A stretch of DNA of 64,000 nucleotides from Laccaria trichodermophora (lineage: Eukaryota; Basidiomycota; Agaricomycetes; Agaricales; Hydnangiaceae), in the NCBI GenBank assembly GCA_018417955.1, contig JACTVC010000027.1:62001-126000 (forward strand), read 5' to 3'. The position numbers and the translations under genes are program-made. Positions 1-10,352 of the stretch are shown here, piece by piece (the first letter of the stretch is position 1; the number at the start of each line of letters is the position of its first letter). The notes under the pieces were generated by a model. It saw nothing but the letters and a program-made list of their open reading frames with translations, made no database searches and was not told the origin of the DNA.

Positions 1-103
1 CTTCTGAATCGGAGTCAGTGTCATACATGTTGAAGTGTGATGTCCTGAAATTGAATGCCCAATCGGCCGAGTAATTTTCCTTCGCCGAGGATGTAGACTT
101 CAT
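1..103 (-). CDS. 5' end of an unrecognised gene (partial)
   Basis: An ATG at 103 on the minus strand opens a frame that stays open for 34 codons and runs off the window edge. The encoded start is Ser/Asp/Glu rich with aromatic residues (it includes ADWAFNF and a final acidic DTDSDSE stretch). I do not recognise a family, and the exon could be a chance frame, but the ATG is followed by amino-acid usage that looks like a real protein start. The 3' part lies outside the window. Confidence 0.35.
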   Translation of the reverse strand, partial: MKSTSSAKENYSADWAFNFRTSHFNMYDTDSDSE

Positions 104-642
104 GACGGAAACAGACTCCAGGTTGGGAGCTAAAAACCAGCAGACGGAAGAGAAGGCAGCTTCAAAGAGGGTAGCGAACCGAATCCCACATGTCTGGAGA
201 AAAGATTGAGAAAAGAGTAGAACGGTGCCAAGAAGGCAACGCCGTTGGCGCATAACATTGTTAAACATTAGTGTGATCCACAAGACACCGCTTGCTTCGG
301 TTGGACATCGCAGCGGCTACTGTACTTAGCTGTAACAAAAGCAGAGTAAAAAAAAACAACAAGCCAGGTTGTGGGCCCCATGAACAAAAAATGCCACCAT
401 CAGCTGCGTTTGCCTGACTCAAAGCCTGACTGGGAGATGATCCGAGTCGTCGCGACCTGTGGCGTAGGCGAATAAACATGGAAGGGAAAGAATAATAACC
501 AACAGCGCGAACAAGAATGTGCCTTAGTCATTTTGTTGTGATAAAGGCGGCTTGCATCGAATGAACAAGATCCCTAGTCAAGAAAGCAAAGTCATACAAA
601 CATGCAAAAGAAAAACGAAACATCATGATCATTGAACCCCCC
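104..642. other. intergenic, no gene seen
   Basis: The open frames here are short, on both strands, and show no splice-joined continuation or recognisable family. It probably holds the upstream region of the partial gene at the window edge and the 3' flank of the DUF7330-like gene. Confidence 0.4.
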
Positions 643-1546
643 TCAAATCCCAAAAACCTTCTTGAAAAACCCCTTCGGCTTCTCCTGACTCTCAACCTCA
701 TCATCAAACGAAATATGAATACTCCCATTCTTCGTCTGAGCCGTCAACTCGTCGCCTGCCCAGCCCTCATCACCATCCTCCCCCCATTCCTCAGCGACAA
801 ATTCACCAAGGAAACATTTTCGGATGCCCTTATCTTCTGAGAATGTGGTGACTTGCGATTGCACCTCCTCTGAGAAGCGGATTTTGCCGTCCTTGATTGT
901 GAGGAGCAATGGCCCGTGGAAGGAACGAGGGATGCGGAGGATGATGGGTCCGTCTGAGGTGATGGTTGTTAAGCTGATAGGGCGGCGGGGGGTGGAAGGC
1001 GTGGAGGCGTCGTGCTATACAATAAAAACATCATTTTCAGAAGAAATACTTTTGAGCGGAGAAAGGAACAAACCAATTTAAACGCAACCCTCCCATCGCT
1101 CGTCTTCGCGTACAACACTATCTTCTTCCTTTTCCCCTTGTCATCAACGCTGTCGGGGACAGAGCAAGGAACGATGGTCACGTCCGCCTCGATCTTTCCG
1201 TCTTTCGTCTTTAAGAAAAGGTTCTCCCTCGCATCTTCGCTCACTCCCTCCGGAAGAGGCGGGAATACGGAGGAGGGAATGGAAAGGGACGGGTCGATCA
1301 CCCACGTCCCTTTGATTGAACCGCTGCGCTGGGAGATATGGGTGTAGTTTGTGGGGCGGATGGTTGGGTGGGATGAGGAGGAGGATGCTTCGGGGGGAGA
1401 GTAAGTTGGCGGGGGGTCGTTCTATGAATACAAAGAGCGTTCAAAATGAGTGCCAGGACGATATAGGACGTCGCCATGCGTACAGTAGTAGAATCCTCAG
1501 CGTTGTCGATCTTGGCATCGGCCTCTTCTTGTTTCTTGACGATCAT
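643..1546 (-). CDS. DUF7330-like protein
   Basis: Three exons join in frame: 1546-1484, 1421-1074 and 1014-643, with introns of 62 and 59 bases, giving 260 residues. The protein has a charged N-terminus, a Pro-rich segment (NDPPPTYSPPEASSSS) and then a beta-rich part with repeated 'T.DG.I' strands, such as LKTKDGKIEADVTI, ITSDGPIILRIPRSFHGPL and LTIKDGKIRFSEE. This pattern matches the basidiomycete family annotated as DUF7330, whose biochemical role is unknown to me. The start was chosen because it begins the exon directly before the first well-formed GTACGC intron; an upstream in-frame ATG at 1645 is possible. The end is a Phe-rich KGFFKKVFGI tail. I infer a cytosolic protein, since no signal peptide or membrane segment is visible. 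Confidence 0.8.
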
Positions 1547-1848
1547 GGCTGCGATGTGAAAAGCAGGAAACTGGGTCTGTGTATGAAGCTGATTGAAAGG
1601 AGCCAAGGGATTTATATCGCTTCCAGACGCAGCCAGCGTCATCAAGCGTTCGTCCGCAGCAACATGAGGACAGTTCTACGCAGGAACACATGATCGGAAT
1701 GAAAATCTAGAAAACTGCGATTGAGGCTAAGTGTCATTAGCGCGGGGCGCAGCTCATTCCAGCCGTTGTACTTACGTGTTTGAATTTCCGCCGCAGTGCA
1801 AAGATTTCGACTGCTGAAGGTGGTTCGGTGCTGAGAGGTTGCCGTGTA

Positions 1849-1882
1849 CTCGTGACCGACAAAAGTGATCGCGATTATGTAA
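1849..1882 (+). repeat. left terminal inverted repeat of the Tc1/mariner element
   Basis: These 34 bases are an exact reverse complement of 3141-3174 and are preceded by TA at 1847-1848. They include GTGATCGCGATTATG, probably part of the transposase binding site (inference). Confidence 0.95.
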
Positions 1883-2005
1883 TCAGCCAACGTTTGCCCT
1901 CATCCCCTCGCAAACTAAATCACTCCTGGGATGTCAAGTACTTTTCCGTAGGTTACCAAAAATTGTAATTAGATAGAGGGGATATATGTATGTGTGTTAC
2001 AAAAG

Positions 2006-3061
2006 TTAGAAGCGAGTATGACCACCTTTGGCCCGGAAAATAGCAGCCACTCTATCTGGCATACTGTGAATGTACTTGTCAACATCTGTGACATCGAGTT
2101 GGTCCCAAGCAGTGAGGACAGTAGATTTGAGTTCATCTACAGAAGTGGGAGGATGAGGGAGAGCTCTTATGATCTTTTTTAGCTCATGCCAGACTGGTTC
2201 TATAGGTGAAAGATCTGGTGAATTCGGGGGGTGGTAAAGGAGAGAGATGCCATGGTCACGAAGCCACTCCTTCGTGCGCTTACTCACATGGCACGACGCG
2301 TTATCCTGCTGAAACTGAATAGGACCACGTGCCTGTGTCATGTCCTTGTAAAAATCCAGCAGGGCCCCTTCTAACACCTGCTCACAGTATCTTTTCGTGT
2401 TCATCCCTCCCCCCTTCCCACCAGGATACTCCAGCACAATCAATGGGCCCTTCCTCCCTTGTACAATGCATCCCCACACCATGACACGCACAGGCGACTG
2501 CTTGAAGGTTGGAACCAAACAGTCTTCAAGGTATTCCTCATCAGAACGACGTGTGATGAAAATACGGCCGCGATCATCGCCAAGGTAAATGTAGGCCTCA
2601 TCGGACCAGATGACCCTGGACCATTGTTGTTGTTTATAGCGGCGATAGAGGCGGGCCCAGCCCATCCGTGCATGCTTATGGAGCTTCGTAAGGAAAGGGA
2701 CCTTCCTAGCAACACGTCGATGGTATCCAGCATGGTGGAGGACACGTCGAATGGTGATCTCGTTCACTTTGAGCCCCAGTTGATTTCCGATCTCTGAGAA
2801 TGGTGCCCGACGGTTTTTTCGTGCTTCTCGAATGATGTGACGTTTGTCAACATCTGTAAGTTTCGTGGGACGTCCAGATCGTGGTTGGTTTTCGGTTGTT
2901 CCTGTCGCGTTATACTTTTTCCAGATGCTGCGTGCTGTGCTGGCCTTGAGCCCAAATTGATGTGCAGCTTCTGCAACATCCTGACCACCGAGAACAGCAC
3001 CAACGAAGAGATTTTTTGTAGTGGAGGAGTGCTGACGGCGAGTAGTTTTGGGTGAAGGCAT
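2006..3061 (-). CDS. Tc1/mariner (DD34E) transposase
   Basis: Single-exon gene of 351 residues if it starts at the ATG at 3061 (MPSPKTTRRQ); an in-frame ATG at 3127 would add 22 hydrophobic residues next to the terminal repeat and looks less likely. Family knowledge: such enzymes cut and paste DNA between inverted repeats into TA. Seen here: an N-terminal helix-turn-helix half (DVAEAAHQFGLKASTARSIW), a GRP hinge (PRSGRPTKL), the first Asp in VIWSDEAYIYL, the second in FQQDNASCH and the Glu in PDLSPIEPVWHEL. Exactly 34 residues separate the second Asp and the Glu, which defines DD34E. No stop or frameshift is present, so the enzyme may be functional. Confidence 0.93.
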   Translation of the reverse strand: MPSPKTTRRQHSSTTKNLFVGAVLGGQDVAEAAHQFGLKASTARSIWKKYNATGTTENQPRSGRPTKLTDVDKRHIIREARKNRRAPFSEIGNQLGLKVNEITIRRVLHHAGYHRRVARKVPFLTKLHKHARMGWARLYRRYKQQQWSRVIWSDEAYIYLGDDRGRIFITRRSDEEYLEDCLVPTFKQSPVRVMVWGCIVQGRKGPLIVLEYPGGKGGGMNTKRYCEQVLEGALLDFYKDMTQARGPIQFQQDNASCHVSKRTKEWLRDHGISLLYHPPNSPDLSPIEPVWHELKKIIRALPHPPTSVDELKSTVLTAWDQLDVTDVDKYIHSMPDRVAAIFRAKGGHTRF

Positions 3062-3140
3062 AAAAGCATAAGCTACCTTGATGAATGGCAGAGAAAACGG
3101 GAGAACGATGAGACCAACCACCGTCATGTTACCGCGTCGC

Positions 3141-3174
3141 TTACATAATCGCGATCACTTTTGTCGGTCACGAG
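3141..3174 (-). repeat. right terminal inverted repeat of the Tc1/mariner element
   Basis: Exact inverted match to 1849-1882, followed by TA at 3175-3176. The repeat ends 152 bases before the ATG of the downstream gene. Confidence 0.95.
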
Positions 3175-3325
3175 TAGATCGGAATTCCCACAAGGGTATT
3201 ACAATTTTTTCTCCTCCCACCTCTTCCGACGTTGCAACGCCGTGAAGCACTCCCAAATTTCAAAGGTCTACACGCTCAAAGATACCAAGATACCCATCTC
3301 GATTTCCATCATAAGTCATGTTTCC

Positions 3326-3983
3326 ATGTTTCTCACCCCAAGAACCCGAACTCTCTCTATTGTCCACCTCCCCACCCGCTCCTTGATCCTCCGAACGCCC
3401 CAAATCCGGTCCATCGCCTCCAGGTCCACGAAAGACGAAATAACCCGCCTCAAGAACCCCTCTCGTGGCGGGCGTAACCTCTCCGAGCGGTACCGCGCCC
3501 TTGAGCGGGCTCTGCGCGGTAAAGAGGCGTTCGCAAGGGGGAAGGAGGAGTTCGCGCACCACGTACCCATTATCTCAATTTCGGTGCAAGGTGAAAATCT
3601 GAGGAAGGAGAATATAGAAACTTTTCATGGGTTTATGATACCGCAAGAGCCAAAACCTCCCGCGGACGATGGTACGTTCCTTCCGAACAACCCATATCTT
3701 GACATTTTTATAAACCAGTAAAACAGAATGTTGCATGTCCGGCTGCGCCGTATGTGTATACGACCTATATGAAGAATCTCTAGCATCATACGAAGACTCC
3801 ATCATGACGCTACGCAAGTCCCTCGGAGCACTGGGTATACCTCAAGATACGTGGCCCGTTAACGTCCGGCCTGATGTTGAGAAAACCACTCCGGAGAGCA
3901 GGAAGGGAGTAATTTTGAACGCTTTCGAGGAGATGGAGAGGAAGTTGAAGGAGAAAAAGGAGAAGGAGGATGGAAAGTGTTAG
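3326..3983 (+). CDS. mitochondrial oxidoreductase-like domain protein
   Basis: Two exons, 3326-3671 and 3727-3983, joined across a 55-base intron, give 200 residues. The N-terminus (MFLTPRTRTLSIVHLPTRS) is basic and Ser/Thr/Leu rich without acids, as in a mitochondrial presequence. Crossing the splice junction the protein reads CCMSGCAVCVYDLYEE, the Cys-rich signature of the oxidoreductase-like domain family (PF09791; human OXLD1 is a member). The four closely spaced Cys suggest metal or redox chemistry, but the function of the family is poorly known. The tail is a charged helix rich in Lys/Glu. An earlier in-frame ATG at 3161 lies inside the transposon repeat, so the native start is 3326. 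The new transposon next door may have replaced part of its promoter. Confidence 0.88.
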
Positions 3984-5738
3984 TTTTTATTTTTATACCT
4001 AAATCTATACACGATAGACTAATTAGATATGAACTCTTTCTGCGCTTCAAGAACAGCCTTCGTCCGCCTCCCTCCCGCTGAGTGACTTAAAGCTGACCGA
4101 CCAGCCAAAAAGGAAACCTAGGCGATCTCTGGGCAACGGCGTGAAAGAGATCTACGAGGGTTTGAGGTGGATCCTGTTTGGCAACCGATGAAGTTCAACT
4201 TCATGCGCTCCAGGCCCCTGCTTTTACGCCCTGCCCTGCCGCTCAAGCCGAGGATTATGGAGGTCTTACGCGAGGATATCATCTACTCCCCTGCCACTCC
4301 CCGTCAAAAGGATGCCATCCTTCGGAGCCATGTCCTCGTCTTTCTAAGATGCGCCTCCTCCGAAGAACAGGCTCTACCTCCAAGTTGAAATCCGACGAAC
4401 GGTCATAAGCATCCCAGGCGCGAAGAGGACTTCCTGTGCTGAATGCTCTTCATTGAGAGCAACGGTCTCCCTATCCCGTTCTTCCTTCATGCCACTACTC
4501 CAGACTACGCGAATCGAGGGGACATTCCCATGCCCGTCGTTGTCTTATGCCAGGATATCGTCTCCTCTGCTGCCACTCTCCAATTCCGTCAAGAGGATGT
4601 TAACCTTCGGAGCCATGTTTTCGCCTTTCTAAGGTGCACCTCCTCAGAAGACTAGGCTCGATCCCGAAGTTGAAATCCAAACATCCCAGGCACGAAGACG
4701 ACTTTCTGTGCCGAACGATCCTCATTGAGAGCAACTCTCTCTATCCCGTCCTTCACGTTCTCCAGGCTGCCCGGACCAAGCGGGGCATCCCATGCCCGTC
4801 GTCGGGGTCACCTCGAAACACTGGAGAAACTCAATGTCGTCGGTAATGATGGTCTCATCAAGATACACACGCTCTCTGCGATGTGCCATAGGAGCTGTAT
4901 CGTCATCTTTCCCGGTCGGTGCGCTCCTTCTTCGCCCTATGGCCAAGTTTAGGTTGACAGAGCGGCTAGAATCCTTTCCCACCTTCAGGTTGACATCGAA
5001 CAACCACCGCGTGGGGTGCTTATGTTGATGTGTTTGGGAAGTCTGAGGCTCAGTCCCCTACACCAGTCGCCCTAGAATGGACGATGGGACCACATAATCA
5101 AATGAATCATTCCTCCACAACCCAAACCGCAACTTCTGAAAGAAAGGTGCATTTGTGCTCGTATTGGGAACGCCGCGGGCGTGGTCGTTTCATTGATCCC
5201 CTCATTTACGCATCGCTTTCGCCCTTACATCTCAAATCTCCATCCCCTCCTTTCTCACATGCTGCCTTCAAGGTCCTCACGCTGTTAAAGTTACATCCGA
5301 AAGACGCTGATGGATTGAAATGGCCTCCTACGTGATTGACTGTCACTGGAGGCAAATGCATCTGCACCCTTGCGTTGCGGGAAGTAGGGACGTTTTCGCG
5401 CAAGTATTGGAGACCTCGAAGCAACGCAGGAGCCCGAGCCTTGGTCGTCCGGGCTGACCAACCTTTCAACATCATTGTTGATCCCTCCCAATCCCCTCCC
5501 TTACGCGTACTACTCAATGGGTCTTTTTCCCAAGTGAATCCCAAATTAAGATACAAAAGCGGCGAAGCCGCTGAGCTTTATTCCATGCTTACGATCCAGC
5601 CAATCGGACCATCCTTCTCCTAAATCGTCACATGAGTCATGACGTATGTTTGTATATATGTGAGTTCCCATAACGTGCTGTGAATCCGCTCTCTCAGGAC
5701 CTTCCAACCCACTCGCCCTTTGCGTGCGTACTAGAAAA
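3984..5738. other. gene-free tract with decayed repeats
   Basis: No complete gene is supported. Around 4045-4191 an open plus frame ends in a basic stretch containing SLGNGVKEIYEGLRWILFGN, which looks like the tail of a lost or unplaced exon. After it come decayed direct repeats (separate entry). The ORFs at 5206-5623 on both strands have no recognisable content. Confidence 0.4.
4262..4830 (+). repeat. decayed direct repeats, period about 280 bases
   Basis: Blocks recur at a spacing of 272-285 bases: 'GGATATC' at 4274 and 4553, 'TTGAAATCC' at 4385 and 4670, and 'ATCCCAGG' at 4411 and 4683, each embedded in longer diverged similarity (for instance TTCGGAGCCATGT in both). The two units are clearly related but carry many substitutions and small indels. 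The origin could be an old tandem duplication or a decayed mobile element; no coding capacity is conserved. Confidence 0.6.
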
Positions 5739-7016
5739 ATGGATGGGTGAGCTACACACTCTCAAAACAAACACTTGTTGCGAACTTACTGACATCCTTT
5801 GATCAGTGTCACGTCTATCGCCGGAACCAGCCTCTTTCAGACAGAGGAGGGATATTTTGGTTCCATATCCCAAGTCTCCCCGGCTGATGGGTCCCATCGT
5901 GGCACGAAGACATTCTCAATATCCTCAGTTTCGAAACTCACCGAACTTACTGAGTCGACGCTATCCCAATTCTCCACAAGAGCAGACTATTGTACAATGT
6001 CCATCGGATTGGTCGATGACTCGAATAGACAAGCCATCCGTGATTCTTTGAACGCAATAAGCGAATCCATTGGTCGGAGGAATGGCTTTCCATATCCAGT
6101 CGAACAATATGAAGTGACTCACGCAGATGCTTATTGTGGGACGCTCCCGTCCGATGAGAGTATCTACTATATCATGTTTCTTGACTTCGCCCCCAATCGT
6201 ATAGCATCCGAAACTTTGGTGACGGTATATGACGATGACGATGAGGATGGGGGCAGGAAGGTGCTCAGGATTTGGGAAAGCAACGTTAGCATCGCAGAGT
6301 ATGTTTCTCTGGAGGACGCGATCAGCAGCGTTGCTGTCTACGCCGGTGAACCACCTCTTTCTCGCATTGTGCTCATCAATCCCCCTCCATCCCTCACTCC
6401 GACACTTCACGCCACACTTCCCGAAATTCACCCTGGTGTTCCCATCATCGTGTCTTCAGCCTCGGATATATCTCAAGCGCTCGCTACACATCAATACCTA
6501 GAATTTGGTAGATGGTCAAATTGCTGTTGTTACAATGTGGGTACTCGGATTTGCCCTCCAATCTGCATTGCCTCCGCCACAGGCGTTGCCATGCCCTTTG
6601 TGGATCTGTTGGTAGATTGGGATGAGGATTGCCCTCAGGAAAGAGTTTTCTCTACATCAGTGGACAATCAGACAACTGCTACACTGCGGCTTTTGTTGGG
6701 TGACCACCCTTTAGCAAAGGATAACGTCGAGCGGGGCGTCATTGCCTTGGAAGGATTGGATCCAAGGCCGAGGGGTGTTGGGTGCATCCAAGTCACGGCG
6801 ACGTCCTTCCCTGATTTGCAAGGATTTCGGAATATGCTTACGGTCAAAGTGGAGCAGCTGACGGAAGATGGGCAAAAGTGTTCTCGAACGACAAGCAAAA
6901 TGTTCATTTTTCCCCACTTCTTCCCCAACAACCAGGATGAAGAAAGATATATGTTTGATGGCTGGCGTGGATACGAACACAACTCAGAAGAGGTTCAGTG
7001 GGAACTTCCGGAATGA
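5739..7016 (+). CDS. divergent Hsp70-like protein lacking an intact ATPase site
   Basis: A tiny first exon (5739-5746, ATGGATGG) joins across a 60-base intron to 5807-7016, giving 405 residues. Residues about 280-325 match the Hsp70 substrate-binding beta domain: FSTSVDNQTTATLRLLLGD followed by HPLAKDNVERGVIALEGLDP and PRGVGCIQVTAT. Upstream, a stretch corresponds to the second half of the nucleotide-binding domain, but the phosphate-binding motif that should read DLGGGT is replaced by DFAPNR (Asp129 onward), and the 'GGSTRIP'-type motif reads LINPPPSL. The actin-like N-terminal lobe is missing, and the length is about 405 against roughly 640 for a normal Hsp70. I infer a non-ATP-hydrolysing Hsp70 derivative, perhaps a peptide-binding protein of expanded fungal families. 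The frame is intact. Confidence 0.75.
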
Positions 7017-7325
7017 ATTTCCCTTCCAAAATGTGCAGACCGTACAGTCAATGAAATTTGTTGATGGAGATACGTCGAGCCGGTTTCACGCCCCTATTTC
7101 CGCATAGACAATCATCGCAGCTTTTTCCTCCTTGGAAAGTATGTATCCCAAAGAGAAAAAAAAAGAGAAGGATTTCGAACGACCACTCATGCTTGTTCCG
7201 AGCGCTGAAATAGGACTAAGAATTTTTGGGTGGCTAGTCTGGAGTGGCGGGACCGGCTGAATCAAGAGAATCTGACTCGCATCTTCTCCTTACACCATCT
7301 ACACATCTCAAACTACAACTTCCTC

Positions 7326-8261
7326 ATGGATAGTCTTCCTCCGTACACCCCAGGCTCCACCTTGACAATCAAAGTTTCCGAAGTCCACATCATCGTCACA
7401 GTAGAAAAGCAATTCACTCCTTACACATCCAGCCAGGTACTCGTCGTCCATGCAACTTCTACTAGTGCCAAATTACCACCAAACCACCCTCCACTTGGCA
7501 CTCCCATGATTTTGAAAATTTACGATCCTCGCTACGTCGAGAGCCGCGAAGCCTTCTATGGTTATGATGGCACCTTTTTTCCTGCGAAACCGTGGTCCTT
7601 ACAAGACGAAGAAAAAGCCACCGCCTATCGCGAAGCCATGGAGGATTGGAACGACCTAATTAGCGACGAGGTCGAGATGGCAAATCCGGGCATGGTCATT
7701 GAATTCAAATTATTTCTGAAGGCATACACTTCGTGGACTCGAGAGGTCAACGCCTACCTTGCGCTTGCTGACTCTCCTCTTTCCGGTTCTTCTGTACCGA
7801 CGTTGTATGGTATTGGGGATTTCATCCCAAAAGAGCCCCGCGCAATCGTACCCCGCATACTCCTCCTTGAATATGTCCCGCACTCAACGTCGCTTGACAA
7901 ACTCGAAAATATCAAACTCATGATCACGCCATGGCATATCCGCACTCTCCTTGCGGCCACTCGGAAAATGAATGAACTGGGTGTCGTTCACTGGGAGTTG
8001 CATCCTGGCAACATCCTTCTTTGTCCAGATCGTGTGGTTATTGTCGATTTTGGTAGGTCAACGACACGAGTACAGGAGGGGATTGATATGTTCTCGGATG
8101 ATAAGTGGATGGCGAAGGTAGAGAATGGTTGGAATGAAAATACGGTGAGGATGCTGTTGGACGATTTGAGGGGGCACAAAGCACTTGCGCGTTTCACGTT
8201 GAAGGCAAACAGGAGGGTGGCCTCGGCACGCCTTGATCAAAATATCGAACCGCGCAAATGA
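7326..8261 (+). CDS. kinase-like protein, copy 1 (HxD Asp replaced by Glu)
   Basis: Intronless gene of 311 residues from the ATG MDSLPPYTPG; the same start is conserved in the second copy at 54571-55503. The fold is that of the protein kinase-like superfamily: a beta-rich N-terminus with LGTPMILKIYDPRY, a hinge-like ILLLEYVPHSTSL, a catalytic loop VVHWELHPGNILL (His222, Glu224, Asn229) and a DFG at 241-243. In ordinary kinases the catalytic loop reads HRDxxxxN; here the Asp is Glu in both copies, so phosphotransfer may be weak, absent or changed. Family members in agaricomycetes are numerous and mostly uncharacterised. No membrane segment or signal peptide. Downstream sequence is also shared with copy 2 for a few dozen bases, so the duplication included the 3' flank. 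Confidence 0.82.
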   Translation: MDSLPPYTPGSTLTIKVSEVHIIVTVEKQFTPYTSSQVLVVHATSTSAKLPPNHPPLGTPMILKIYDPRYVESREAFYGYDGTFFPAKPWSLQDEEKATAYREAMEDWNDLISDEVEMANPGMVIEFKLFLKAYTSWTREVNAYLALADSPLSGSSVPTLYGIGDFIPKEPRAIVPRILLLEYVPHSTSLDKLENIKLMITPWHIRTLLAATRKMNELGVVHWELHPGNILLCPDRVVIVDFGRSTTRVQEGIDMFSDDKWMAKVENGWNENTVRMLLDDLRGHKALARFTLKANRRVASARLDQNIEPRK

Positions 8262-8558
8262 CAGGTCTGATAATTGCAATGTTGTTGTCTGAAAATGCGA
8301 TAGAATTGAAAAACGTATCTGCCGCACGAACACCCTCATCTACGTTCAGGACACCCTGTCTGCGCATCAAGGAAGAGGAGTCTATGATCCACAATCGTCG
8401 ACGAGTTAAAGCATACAAAGTTGATTTCTTGCGAATTAATATTACAATTCTTCGTTTCAACAAAATGCTCTACTGGTTCTAGAGTCGGGGATAATAATTA
8501 TACAGGGCTTCAGACGAGACAATTTGGCAACTTTAAATCGGACTGCAGTGTTAATTGT

Positions 8559-10040
8559 TCAAATAAGTGCTTTGCCCACAAAACCTTTAGATTCCAGTGA
8601 GCGCCCCAGAGTCGATGCCCTGCAAAGGTTGTCGAGCTGATCTGAGTACTTCATCGCGCTATTCTTGTTGCCAGACGCCGAATAGGCATTCGTAACTATC
8701 CCTAGTAGCAAGGCCAACTGAGCACTGCGTTGAAGACCTTCTTTTTCGATCTCTGCTATCAGCTTAAGGGAGGCTGCGAGTACGCTCGGGCGTGATCGAT
8801 CCTTCAACCAAACGAGGTGCTCAGCTTGTATTTTTCCGACGCGTTTTGCGAGCTCCGAGCGTAACGAATCCGTTTCCTTGGTTGCTCCTACGCACCCAGG
8901 ACATGCGCACACAATGCCGTAGGGTGCTAATTCCCCAGCACGCTCGCTCTTGGTCTGGAACATGTCGCAGTACGAATAGAACAGCTCTTCTCCTTTTTTG
9001 ATATCGCGAACTGCTCGGAGCTGAAAGGAAAGGGAAGCCATGTCGAAGCGATGATCAGTGTTAGGCGAGCAGCTGAAGAGATCTCAGCTCAAGGCTTGAC
9101 GGTCGTATGATTCAAGTATCTCACCTGTGATTGACCCTCGACATAACCTTCAGAACAGCAGAATAAGCCCTCGTGTTGTCGCCCTCGTGACCATTGTCGT
9201 ACAAGTGTGGCACTTGGTATCCATTGGTGCGAATGATCCCCAGAATAGGCCCACTCCCGTCTTCAGTATGACTGTTCGCCAGCGCCATGAATGCCTCGCG
9301 GTTTTCATCACTCATCCTCTTCAATACGATGCCAAGGCGTTCCTCCCACTCGTCCATACTAACCTGGATGATCTCCTCCTTGGAAAGACCCTTAAAGCCA
9401 GACCCGACCGCCTGTTGAAAACCGCGTGGTGTAATCAAGAGAGGCCTCTCGGCGACGATGAGGTCTCCAGTGCGGACGGGACGCGTGGCGAACAACCCAA
9501 GTCCACCAAACGGCGAAGGCCCAACACGATGATTCACCTTTCCGCCTGCAGATTTCTCTACCAGGCGCGGAAATCCTGGGGTGCTGAGGATTCGAAGCTT
9601 GATGTGCCCAGCCAAGATACACTCCGTCCAATTGTCAGGTTCATCGTCCAGTGTAGCGTCCGAATCCACGGGTGGGAGAGTAGTGATTACGATCGTGTTT
9701 TCGCTGTAATCTACGGTGTCTCCAGAGGCTTCGCGACCGAAAACCTTCTTGGGAACACAGCCCTCAATGGGCCGTGCTGTTACAATGTTAGGTTGCGCAA
9801 AGTCAATCGCAGAGGCTACGTTACCAGTCTTGGCAAGCTTCCCGTAAGGTAACTTGATATGAGGTTGTGGAGCTAAGTTACAAGTGTTTACAGTGGTGGG
9901 GCGAAAAACCGTGACGAAGGATCCGACTAACCGAGAGAGCCATCTCCCTTGGGTGGCACACCTACACTGGGCGGCACTGGCGGGAGCCCTATACCCTCCG
10001 TCTTCTTCGCCTTTGCAGTTTTCAGAAAACCGCGCTTCAT
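8559..10040 (-). CDS. SET-domain protein (SMYD-like, putative lysine methyltransferase)
   Basis: Three exons, 10040-9932, 9872-9125 and 9072-8559 (introns of 59 and 52 bases), give 456 residues. The start MKRGFLKTAKAKK is basic. The SET fold is recognised by GPSPFGGLGLFATRPVRTGD near residue 95, VNHSC at 283-287 read across the second splice site, GEELFYSYCD near 313-322 and a post-SET Cys cluster CACPGC. These are the S-adenosylmethionine and substrate-binding elements of SET methyltransferases that transfer methyl groups to protein lysines. No MYND zinc finger is visible between the SET halves, unlike animal SMYD proteins; this is common in the fungal relatives. The histone or non-histone target cannot be told from sequence. 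Confidence 0.88.
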
Positions 10041-10198
10041 AAGTTGAGGTCGGAAAGTGGATGAGATGGGCTGGATAAAGGCGATTGATTAAATTGTCTA
10101 GATTGTCGCCTTCTTATATAGATGCTAACCTTGTGGTCATGTGCACAGAAAGGTCCATTAGAAGCCACCCAAACTAGGCACTATGAGTACCACTATTA

Positions 10199-10275
10199 CA
10201 GCTGTTTGAAAAAAGGTTGGCACTATGGTGACCGTGCGAGTATGAATGTACAACACAACCCTAGCATAGGGTTAA
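10199..10275 (+). repeat. left terminal inverted repeat of the two-gene element
   Basis: Starts CAGCTGTTTGAAAAAAGG directly after TA and includes the palindrome AACCCTAGCATAGGGTT at 10257-10273. Inverted partner at 13940-14015. Confidence 0.8.
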
Positions 10276-10352
10276 CGCCTTTTTGGTCCTGTTCTGTCCT
10301 GCCGACGTATTCTTGATAACTACAAAACACATTTTACATCTCTTTGCACCCA

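Larger units (their letters stand above)
1849..3174 (-). mobile_element. Tc1/mariner transposon, complete
   Basis: The element is 1326 bases long. Its ends are perfect 34-base inverted repeats at 1849-1882 and 3141-3174, beginning CTCGTGACCGACAAAAG. It is flanked by TA on both sides (1847-1848 and 3175-3176), the usual Tc1/mariner target duplication. It holds a single uninterrupted DD34E transposase gene on the minus strand. Identical repeats and an open transposase frame suggest a recent, possibly still functional copy. It sits about 150 bases upstream of the oxidoreductase-like gene that starts at 3326. Confidence 0.95.
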
